Shown here piece by piece: positions 1 to 5,292 of a stretch of DNA of 7,655 nt (its first letter is position 1; each line of letters begins with the position of its first letter). The DNA lies in the NCBI GenBank assembly GCA_036506495.1, contig DASXRQ010000248.1, positions 1-7,655 on the forward strand. Reading direction: 5' to 3'. The notes under the pieces were generated by a model that was not told the DNA's origin, made no database searches, and saw only the letters and a program-made list of their open reading frames with translations. Both the position numbers and the translations under genes were made by a program. Source of the stretch: DASXRC01 sp036506495. GTDB lineage: Bacteria > Actinomycetota > Actinomycetes > Mycobacteriales > Micromonosporaceae.

Positions 1-1483
1 GGCGGACCTTCTTGTGGGGGGCCACGCGCTCGGCGACGTAGTCCATGACCTGCTGGGCGGTCAGCTCGGCGGTGGCGACCACGAACGCCTTGGGGACCTC
101 CCCGGCCTGCTCGTCGGGCAGCCGCACGACAGCGGCGTCGACGATCGCTGGATGGGAGATCAGGACGGCCTCCAGCTCGGCGGGCGCGATCTGCAGCCCC
201 TTGTACTTGATCAGCTCCTTGACCCGGTCGACTACATAGAAGTAGCCGTCGTCGTCGACGTGACCGATGTCGCCGGAGTGCAACCATCCGTCGGAGTCCA
301 GCATCTGCGCGGTCTCCGCCGGCCGGTTGAGGTAGCCGCGCATCACCTGCGGGCCGCGAAAGCACAGCTCACCGTCCTGATTGCGGCCTAGCGCCGCCCC
401 GGTGGCCAGGTTGACGACCTTGGCCTCGGTGTTGGGCACCAGCTGCCCGGCCGAGCCGTGGCGGATCCTGGCCTCCTCGCTGGGGTGGGCGGTCAGGACC
501 GGGCTGGTCTCGGTGAGGCCGTAGCCCTGGCCGGTGAGGCAGCCGAGCCGCTTGGCGCAGGCTTCCTCGAGCCCGGCGTCAAGCGGCGCGGCGCCCGAGC
601 CGATGAATCGCAGCGTCGACAGGTCGAACCGGTCCACCAGGGGATGCTTGGCTAGCGCCAGCATGATTGGCGGCACGACGGCGGCGGCGGTGACCCGGTG
701 GTCCTGCAGGATGGTGAGGAACTGCTCCAGGTCAAAGCGCGGCATGGTGACCAGCGTGGCGCCCCGCCACAGCGCCGCCGCCATCAGCACGGTCAGCCCG
801 TAGCTGTGGAAGAACGGCAGCACCGCGACGCCGACCTCGTCCTGGCGCACGTCCAGCACGGGCTCACACTGGCAGAGGTTGGCGACCAGGTTATGGTGGG
901 TGAGCATGACCCCCTTGGGCAGGCCGGTGGTGCCGCTGGAGTAGGGCAAGACGGCGAGGTCGGTGTGCGGGTCGATGGTCACCTCGGGTGGCTGGCGGCC
1001 GGCGTGCAGCAGCGCCGCGAACGGGGTGGCGCCGGCGGCCTCGCCGAGCACGAAGACCTCCCGGACACCCGATCTGCCGGCCGCCTCGATGGCCTTGTCC
1101 AGGAAGGGTGGGATGGTGAGCAGGTAGCTGGCACCGGCGTCGTTGAGCTGGGCGGCGAGCTCCTCGACGGTGTAGAGGGGGTTGATGGTGGTGTTAGTCC
1201 CCCCGGCCAGCAGCACCCCGTAGAACGCCACCGCGTACTCGGGCAGGTTGGGGCAGTAGATGGCGAACACGTCGCCCTGCCGGAAGCCCCGCGCTGCCAG
1301 GCCGCCGGCCGCCAGCCGGGCGCTCCCGACCAGCTCGCGGTAGGTGATGGTGCGGCCGCTGGGGCCGTCGATCAGCGCCGGCTTGGCGGCGTGCTTGGCG
1401 GCGTCGGCGAACACGAACGCGGGCAGCGGGAGGTCGGGGATGGTGACCTCGGGATAGGGGCTGCGGATGATCGTGGAGGTCAT
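1..1483 (-). CDS. Acyl-/aryl-CoA ligase, 4-coumarate-CoA ligase type (C-terminus cut by window edge)
   Basis: This is a member of the ANL (AMP-binding) superfamily. It would activate a carboxylic acid with ATP to an acyl-adenylate and then form the CoA thioester in the cytoplasm. Reading from the ATG at 1483 gives 494 uninterrupted residues. The P-loop SSGTTGLPKG is at residues 182-191, FFHSYG at 224-229, GQGYGLTETSP at 318-328, GWLHSGD at 399-405 (the Asp that binds the ATP ribose), and the hinge VDRVKELIKYKG at about 418-429 followed by QIAPAELEAVL. Family members run about 510-550 residues, so some 30-40 residues are missing, including the A10 lysine region. The start is supported by AAAGG seven bases upstream, placed directly after the stop of the preceding dehydrogenase gene. 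It is the last gene visible in the leftward operon. Overall layout resembles bacterial cinnamate/4-coumarate ligases, but medium-chain, aromatic or terpenoid acids are equally possible substrates. Confidence 0.93.
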   Translation of the reverse strand, partial: MTSTIIRSPYPEVTIPDLPLPAFVFADAAKHAAKPALIDGPSGRTITYRELVGSARLAAGGLAARGFRQGDVFAIYCPNLPEYAVAFYGVLLAGGTNTTINPLYTVEELAAQLNDAGASYLLTIPPFLDKAIEAAGRSGVREVFVLGEAAGATPFAALLHAGRQPPEVTIDPHTDLAVLPYSSGTTGLPKGVMLTHHNLVANLCQCEPVLDVRQDEVGVAVLPFFHSYGLTVLMAAALWRGATLVTMPRFDLEQFLTILQDHRVTAAAVVPPIMLALAKHPLVDRFDLSTLRFIGSGAAPLDAGLEEACAKRLGCLTGQGYGLTETSPVLTAHPSEEARIRHGSAGQLVPNTEAKVVNLATGAALGRNQDGELCFRGPQVMRGYLNRPAETAQMLDSDGWLHSGDIGHVDDDGYFYVVDRVKELIKYKGLQIAPAELEAVLISHPAIVDAAVVRLPDEQAGEVPKAFVVATAELTAQQVMDYVAERVAPHKKVR

Positions 1484-1490
1484 CAGTGCG

Positions 1491-1495
1491 CCTTT
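1491..1495 (-). promoter_or_regulatory. Ribosome binding site of the CoA ligase
   Basis: On the minus strand AAAGG lies seven bases before the ligase ATG and immediately follows the TAG stop of the dehydrogenase gene. This fixes the ligase start and suggests that ribosomes finishing the dehydrogenase can reinitiate on the ligase. Confidence 0.6.
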
Positions 1496-2245
1496 CTAGT
1501 GGAGCGACAGACCGCCGCTGACGGCCAGCGTCTCCCCGGTCATGTAGGCGGCGTCGTCGGAGGCCAGAAACGCGATCACGGCGGCGACCTCGTCAGGAGT
1601 GCCGGTGCGACCCATCAGGGTGGCGCCAATCATGCGCCGCTTGAGGGCGCTGCCCATATCGCCGGCTGCCTCCATCGTCCGCTGCAGCAGCGGCGTGTCG
1701 ATCGGTCCCGGCGCCACCGCGTTGCACCGGACCCCACGACGCGCCGACTCGCGCGCGATCGCCTTGGTGAACCCGATCACGCCGGCCTTGCAGGCCGAGT
1801 ACACCGAGCCGGCCACCGTGCCGACGCGTCCCGACTCGCTGGCGACGTTCACGATCGCGCCGCGTCCTCGTTCCTGCATGCTGCCCAGGACCGCATGCGT
1901 GCAGGCGAGCGTCCCACGCAGGTTCACGCCGATCACCCGGTCCCACTGCGCCTCGTCGGTGTCGACGAACAACGCCAGCCGGTCGCCACCGGCGTTGTTC
2001 ACCAGGATGTCGATCGGGCCGGCCGCCCGCTCCGCCTCGGCAACCGCTTGGCGGACCGATGCGACGTCCGCCACGTCGCAGGCGACCGCGAAGCCGGCGA
2101 CCTCGTCGGCGACCGCGCGCGCCCCGGGCAGGTCGATGTCGGCGACCACCACACGGGCACCCTCGGCCGCGAGCCGGCGGGCGGTGGCCGCGCCGATGCC
2201 GGACGCGCCGCCCGTCACGAACGCCACGCGATCACGCAGCCTCAT
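1496..2245 (-). CDS. Short-chain dehydrogenase/reductase (classical SDR, FabG-like), 249 aa
   Basis: This is a classical SDR oxidoreductase that would interconvert an alcohol and a ketone with a nicotinamide cofactor. The Rossmann motif TGGASGIG is at residues 11-18 and NNAG at 83-86. The catalytic set is Asn108 (GVNLRG), Ser136 (NVASESG), Tyr149 and Lys153 (YSACK), with PG at 179-180 and a family-typical end (SGGLSLH). Asp36 at the end of the second strand (VVVADID) favours NAD(H) over NADP(H). The start chosen is the ATG at 2245. Its four bases ATGA overlap the nitroreductase stop, and AGAAGG sits seven bases upstream. The open frame continues further upstream, but that extension (to 2794) only shadows the nitroreductase and gives no SDR sequence. 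Length is normal for the family. In this operon it probably oxidises a hydroxyl intermediate or reduces a keto intermediate. Family assignment is very secure; the substrate is unknown. Confidence 0.95.
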   Translation of the reverse strand: MRLRDRVAFVTGGASGIGAATARRLAAEGARVVVADIDLPGARAVADEVAGFAVACDVADVASVRQAVAEAERAAGPIDILVNNAGGDRLALFVDTDEAQWDRVIGVNLRGTLACTHAVLGSMQERGRGAIVNVASESGRVGTVAGSVYSACKAGVIGFTKAIARESARRGVRCNAVAPGPIDTPLLQRTMEAAGDMGSALKRRMIGATLMGRTGTPDEVAAVIAFLASDDAAYMTGETLAVSGGLSLH

Positions 2246-2910
2246 GCGCTGACCTTCTGCCGCCATCCGTTCACGTACACGACCTGCTCGACCGGACGGC
2301 GCATCGCGGGCTTGAAGCTGTCGCCCGTGTAGTAGGCGACGGGGAGCATGGCAACCTGCGTGACCGTCTCGGGAATGCCGAGGACCGCGGCGGCCTCCCG
2401 CTCGTAGTTCAGGTGCAGCGTGGTGTACGCCGACCCGAGCCCCCGGCTGCGCAGCGCCAGCATGAAGTTCCACACCGCCGGCACGATCGACCCGTAGAGC
2501 CCGGCGGTGTCGAACACCGACGGGTTCTCCGGCAGGCGCTGCAACGCACACGGGATCACCAGCACCGGCACCTCGTGCAGGTGGTCGGACAGGTACCGCG
2601 AGGAGTCGAGGATCTTGTCCAGGTCGCTGCGGCCCGCCTGCCGTGCCGCCGCCCGATTCGCCGCCAAGTACGGGTCGTGGCTGCGGCGGTACAGCTCGGC
2701 GAGCCGCGCGCGGACCGTTGGATCGTCGACGATGAGCCAGCGCCAGGGCTGGCTGTTGCCGCCGCTGGGCGCCTGCAGCGCGATGCGCAGGCACTCCAGC
2801 ACGACCTCCCGCCCCACCGGACGCGTCAGGTCGAGCCGCCGGCGCACCGACCGCGTGGTGGTGAGCAGCCGATCGGTCTGGGCCAGGTCGAAGCCGGCCG
2901 CGGTGAGCAT
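2242..2910 (-). CDS. Nitroreductase-family FMN oxidoreductase, 222 aa (Rv3368c-like)
   Basis: This is a flavoprotein of the nitroreductase fold, normally an FMN-binding homodimer that passes NAD(P)H electrons to nitro, quinone or enone-like acceptors. Visible family marks are TTTRSVRRRL at residues 17-26 (FMN phosphate-binding Arg-Ser-x-Arg), APSGGNSQPW at 47-56, ALRSRGLGSAYTTLHL at about 152-167, and the C-terminal flavin contact segment PVAYYTGDSFKPAMRRP at 190-206. The order and wording of these blocks resemble mycobacterial Rv3368c, as recalled from memory and not searched. The start at 2910 is supported by AGGAGGT ending three bases before the ATG. The gene lies 12 bases after the DUF3237 gene and overlaps the SDR start by ATGA, so it is translationally coupled. 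In a catabolic operon it could reduce a C=C bond, nitro group or quinone. No signal peptide or membrane segment is seen, so it is cytoplasmic. Confidence 0.94.
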   Translation of the reverse strand: MLTAAGFDLAQTDRLLTTTRSVRRRLDLTRPVGREVVLECLRIALQAPSGGNSQPWRWLIVDDPTVRARLAELYRRSHDPYLAANRAAARQAGRSDLDKILDSSRYLSDHLHEVPVLVIPCALQRLPENPSVFDTAGLYGSIVPAVWNFMLALRSRGLGSAYTTLHLNYEREAAAVLGIPETVTQVAMLPVAYYTGDSFKPAMRRPVEQVVYVNGWRQKVSA

Positions 2911-2913
2911 CAG

Positions 2914-2920
2914 ACCTCCT
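2914..2920 (-). promoter_or_regulatory. Strong ribosome binding site of the nitroreductase
   Basis: The minus strand reads AGGAGGT, a near-perfect anti-Shine-Dalgarno match, with only three bases (CTG) before the ATG at 2910. It fills most of the 12-base gap after the DUF3237 gene. It is the best Shine-Dalgarno match in the leftward operon, so the nitroreductase may be translated independently of the gene before it. Confidence 0.7.
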
Positions 2921-2922
2921 CG

Positions 2923-3342
2923 TCAGCGAACCTCATAGAGTTCGTACCTCAGCGTCCGTCCGTCGAAGGTTCCCTTACCGACCGCCTGCACGCGGTTGAG
3001 CCACCGGTAGCGGTCGTCGCCGGTCTCGAAGCGCGGCGCGCTGTACACCGGCGCGGCGCCCCGCCGCGAGGCGTCGACGCGGCCGTTGTACTGGATGAAC
3101 ACCAACGCACCATCGTCGGTCTCCACCAGCGCGCGCACGTCGAGCGCCCCGGTGCCGTCCGGCCCGACGGTGAGCCAGTCGGCCGCAGCCTGTCCCTTGA
3201 GCGTGGCGCGGATGCGGTCGCCCTCCAGACGTCCCGACTCGACCTCGAAGATCATGCGATCGCCCGCCGGCGTCCCCGACAACACCAGCGGCGGCCGAAG
3301 CTCGGCCGTCATGGTGGCGAGGTCCACCAGCTCGATCGTCAT
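2923..3342 (-). CDS. DUF3237 (UPF0311) family protein, 139 aa
   Basis: This is a small soluble protein of the DUF3237 family, whose biochemical role is not established to my knowledge. Recognisable blocks are SGRLEGDRI at about residues 36-44, ADW at 54-56, PDGTGALDVR at 61-70, TDDGALVFIQYNGR at 75-88, and the hallmark APRFETGDDRYRWLNR at 102-117 near the C-terminus. Length is typical for the family and suggests a single beta-rich domain; there is no signal peptide. The start is the ATG at 3342, which overlaps the TetR stop as ATGA. No good Shine-Dalgarno is seen, so translation likely depends on coupling to the repressor gene. A longer open frame (to 3579) exists but only shadows the repressor. 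Family members often sit beside oxidoreductases and hydrolases, consistent with an accessory or catalytic role in the same pathway (inference). Confidence 0.9.
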   Translation of the reverse strand: MTIELVDLATMTAELRPPLVLSGTPAGDRMIFEVESGRLEGDRIRATLKGQAAADWLTVGPDGTGALDVRALVETDDGALVFIQYNGRVDASRRGAAPVYSAPRFETGDDRYRWLNRVQAVGKGTFDGRTLRYELYEVR

Positions 3343-3935
3343 GTCAGCAGCATCCCGGCCACCTCGTGAGCCTTGGTCAGGTCGGGTGCCTCGCCGGTGA
3401 TGAGATCGGTCCAGAGAAACGACTCGCCGATGCGGACCAGCGCGAAGGCGAGCGTCTCCGGATCGAGTCGGAGCCGCAGCCCCTTCCGCTTCTGCGCTTC
3501 GACGAGGATGTCGCGGAACGCGTCGACGACCCGGCGTTGCTGGGGGCTTGCCTTGGAGGTCATCACGCGCAGCGCGCACTCGGGCTCGGCCTTGACGAAC
3601 CGGCGTAGCGGTTCGAACTCGACGATCAGCTCGCCGAACCGGCGGTAGATGGCAAGCACCCAGGCGGCACCGCGCCCCTTGGCTTCGGTGCGGGCCTGCG
3701 TCAGACCGGGCGCCGCCAGCGACCAGATCACCTCGCCGAGCAGCTGGTCGCGGCTGCCGACCCAGCGGTACAGGGTGGCCCGGCCGATGCCGAGCTCCCG
3801 CGCGAGCTCGTTCATGTCGAGCCGCTCGCAGCGCAAGAAGTGGCGCCGTGCCGCCTGCAGCGCATCCGCGGGCGTGACCAGGCGCGCGTCGCCGTGCGCG
3901 GCCAGGTGCTGCTCAAGGACGGTCGGACGCCTCAC
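3339..3935 (-). CDS. TetR-family transcriptional regulator, QsdR-like, 198 aa
   Basis: This is a ligand-responsive DNA-binding repressor, expected to act as a dimer. The N-terminal helix-turn-helix is clear: MNELARELGIGRATLYRWVG at residues 41-60, with GRATLYRWVGS the recognition-helix region, then a helical ligand-binding domain ending LVRIGESFLWTDLITGEAPD at about 166-185. This C-terminal wording and the RLVTPADA segment (18-25) resemble proteins annotated QsdR, named for the regulator of the Rhodococcus qsd lactone-degradation operon. That link is from memory, with moderate confidence. The start chosen is the GTG at 3935, giving MRRPTVLEQH, with GGTGG seven bases upstream. The open frame runs on to 4376, but that extension crosses the operator and is antisense to the hydrolase gene. 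It is first in the leftward operon and divergent from the hydrolase gene, and the palindrome at 3976-3990 lies 41 bases upstream of its start. Autoregulation and control of both arms are therefore likely. Confidence 0.93.
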   Translation of the reverse strand: MRRPTVLEQHLAAHGDARLVTPADALQAARRHFLRCERLDMNELARELGIGRATLYRWVGSRDQLLGEVIWSLAAPGLTQARTEAKGRGAAWVLAIYRRFGELIVEFEPLRRFVKAEPECALRVMTSKASPQQRRVVDAFRDILVEAQKRKGLRLRLDPETLAFALVRIGESFLWTDLITGEAPDLTKAHEVAGMLLT

Positions 3936-3948
3936 GGTGCGACCACCC

Positions 3949-4001
3949 TTGACTCGTGAGACAAATAGCCATAGCGTCTCATGGTGAGACGAATCTATAA
4001 G
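3949..4001 (+). promoter_or_regulatory. Candidate promoter(s) for the serine hydrolase gene
   Basis: Two candidates exist on the plus strand. One is TATAAG at 3996-4001, a good -10 match placed 34 bases before the ATG, but without a convincing -35. The other pairs TTGACT (3949-3954) with TAGCGT (3972-3977) across 17 bases, with a good -35 and a weak -10. The region is much more AT-rich than the surrounding coding DNA. Either promoter would be covered by the palindrome or its flanking half-sites, which fits repression by steric block. I could not choose a clear promoter for the leftward operon. Confidence 0.4.
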
Positions 4002-4009
4002 ATGTCTCG
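3957..4009. promoter_or_regulatory. Probable TetR operator: perfect palindrome with two flanking half-sites
   Basis: The plus strand carries GTCTCATGGTGAGAC at 3976-3990, a perfect inverted repeat with 6-bp arms and a 3-bp centre. The same arm recurs as TGAGAC at 3957-3962 and as GTCTC(g) at 4004-4009. Each is exactly 13 bases from the central palindrome, so the four half-sites are symmetric about base 3983 and like-oriented copies are 28 bases apart. Size and placement between divergent genes fit a TetR-family operator. That the adjacent QsdR-like protein binds it is inference. Confidence 0.75.
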
Positions 4010-4020
4010 CCCGCCTGCAA

Positions 4021-4030
4021 GGGGAGGGGT
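4021..4030 (+). promoter_or_regulatory. Ribosome binding site of the serine hydrolase
   Basis: GGGGAGGGGT ends five bases before the ATG at 4036. It is purine-rich and well spaced, and it supports this start over the out-of-frame ATG at 3981, which lies inside the operator. Confidence 0.65.
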
Positions 4031-4035
4031 CCAGC

Positions 4036-5256
4036 ATGACGGCACAGGGCACGGTCGAGCCGCGGTTCGCGGCGGTGCAGGAGGAGTTCGAGCACAACTT
4101 CGCCGAACGCGGCGAGGTGGGCGCCTCGGTCTGTGCCACCGTCGACGGCGAGACGGTCGTCGACCTGTGCGGCGGCATCGCCGACCCCCAGACGCAGGCA
4201 CCGTGGAACAAGGACACGATCGTCCTCGTCTGGTCCTGCACCAAGGGCGCCACCGCGCTGTGCGCGCACATCCTCGCCGCCCGCGGCATCATCGAGCTGG
4301 ACGCGCCGGTGGCGCGGTACTGGCCCGAGTTCGCCAAGGGCGGCAAGGACGGGATCACCATCCGCATGGTCCTCAACCATCAGGCCGGCCTGCCGGCGCT
4401 CCGCGAACCGATCCCCGAGAACGGGCTGTGCGACTGGGACGCGGTTGTCGACGCCTTGGCCGCCATGGAACCGCTGTGGGAGCCGGGCACGCGCCACGGC
4501 TACCACGCGCTCGTCTTCGGCCACCTGGTCGGCGAGGTCCTGCGGCGCGTCACCGGCCACTCGCTCGGCAGCTTCTTCCGCACCGAGGTCGCCGAGCCGC
4601 TCGAGCTCGACTTCTGGATCAGTCTGCCCGAGGAGTACGAGCCACGGGTCGCGCCGAGCATCTCCCCGGACCTGCCGGCGCCGGACCAGCCGCTGCCACC
4701 GTTCTACGCCGCCGCCCTGACCGACCCCACCTCGATCCCCGGGATGGTCCTGATGAACTCCGGCGGCATCCTCCTGCCCGGCGCGGTCAACACCCGCCAG
4801 GTCCATGGCGCGGAGATCCCCTCGGCGAATGGGATCACCAACGCGCGGGGGCTGGCGGGGATGTACCGTCCGCTCGCGCTCGGCGGGGAGTTCGGCGGCG
4901 TCCGCCTCGTCCCCGAAGACGCGGTCCCCGCGATGGGCGCGATCACCGCTGCGGTCGCAAGGGACGCCACGTTGCTGGTTCCCACCCGGTGGGCGAGCGG
5001 GTTCATGAAGGGCGTGGACAACCACCACCTGCCACCGGGCGACAGCGTCATCCTCTCCGAGGAGGCGTTCGGGCACCTGGGCAACGGTGGCTCGCTCGGG
5101 TTCGCGGACCCCAGGGCGCGCCTGTCGTTCGGCTATGCGATGAACCGGCAGGGCGGCGGTACCGGCCTCGAGGACCGTGGCCAGGCGCTCGTCGACGCCG
5201 TCTACCGGGTCCTTGGGTACCGCCGCGGCCCGCGCGGCGGCATGTGGTACATCTGA
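4036..5256 (+). CDS. Beta-lactamase-fold serine hydrolase (class C / family VIII esterase type), 406 aa
   Basis: This protein belongs to the serine beta-lactamase/penicillin-binding-protein fold family that includes EstB-type carboxylesterases and LACTB-like proteins. The nucleophile motif Ser67-Cys-Thr-Lys70 (WSCTKG) is clear, followed by the typical LVLNH-like segment MVLNHQAGLP at 111-120. The second catalytic element is Tyr156 in GYHALVFGHL (Tyr-His-Ala, where true beta-lactamases have Tyr-x-Asn). The C-terminal block FGHLGNGGSLGF at 345-356 replaces the Lys-Thr-Gly of beta-lactamases. These differences point to ester or lactone hydrolysis, not antibiotic resistance. No signal peptide or lipobox is seen, so it is probably cytoplasmic, which also argues against a periplasmic lactamase. 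It is the first gene rightward of the shared control region and likely cotranscribed with the Mo enzyme 36 bases downstream. In the pathway it may release the acid or alcohol processed by the other enzymes (inference). Confidence 0.93.
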   Translation: MTAQGTVEPRFAAVQEEFEHNFAERGEVGASVCATVDGETVVDLCGGIADPQTQAPWNKDTIVLVWSCTKGATALCAHILAARGIIELDAPVARYWPEFAKGGKDGITIRMVLNHQAGLPALREPIPENGLCDWDAVVDALAAMEPLWEPGTRHGYHALVFGHLVGEVLRRVTGHSLGSFFRTEVAEPLELDFWISLPEEYEPRVAPSISPDLPAPDQPLPPFYAAALTDPTSIPGMVLMNSGGILLPGAVNTRQVHGAEIPSANGITNARGLAGMYRPLALGGEFGGVRLVPEDAVPAMGAITAAVARDATLLVPTRWASGFMKGVDNHHLPPGDSVILSEEAFGHLGNGGSLGFADPRARLSFGYAMNRQGGGTGLEDRGQALVDAVYRVLGYRRGPRGGMWYI

Positions 5257-5280
5257 GGTCCTGCCAGCCAGCCGAGGCAG

Positions 5281-5286
5281 AGGAGG
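5281..5286 (+). promoter_or_regulatory. Ribosome binding site that places the Mo-enzyme start at CTG
   Basis: AGGAGG is followed by six bases and then CTG at 5293. No ATG, GTG or TTG lies in this frame between the hydrolase stop (5254-5256) and GTG 5383. GTG at 5286 overlaps the site itself, is in another frame, and meets a stop after seven codons. This site is therefore the main support for CTG initiation. Confidence 0.7.
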
Positions 5287-5292
5287 TGGCGC

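Noticed and set aside
698..2332. Long plus-strand open frame (544 codons) antisense to the ligase and SDR
   Set aside because: It is rich in Arg/Gly/Asp/His/Val with no domain, and it is the expected by-product of GC-rich third positions in the well-supported minus-strand genes, which carry full family motifs.
2059..3369. Plus-strand open frame of 436 codons opposite the SDR, nitroreductase and DUF3237 genes
   Set aside because: Its composition is low-complexity Arg/Pro-rich, it spans three real genes on the other strand, and it has no recognisable motif.
3936..4376. N-terminal extension of the TetR frame beyond GTG 3935
   Set aside because: The extra residues are not like any TetR N-terminus, cross the operator and promoter region, and lie antisense to the hydrolase coding sequence.
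3979..5076. Minus-strand open frame of 365 codons opposite the hydrolase gene
   Set aside because: It is an antisense shadow of the serine hydrolase, which has clear catalytic motifs and a good ribosome site; this frame has neither.
4036..5256. Antibiotic-resistance beta-lactamase
   Set aside because: It has no signal peptide, no Tyr-x-Asn and no Lys-Thr-Gly. The context is catabolic, so esterase/lactonase-type hydrolase is preferred.
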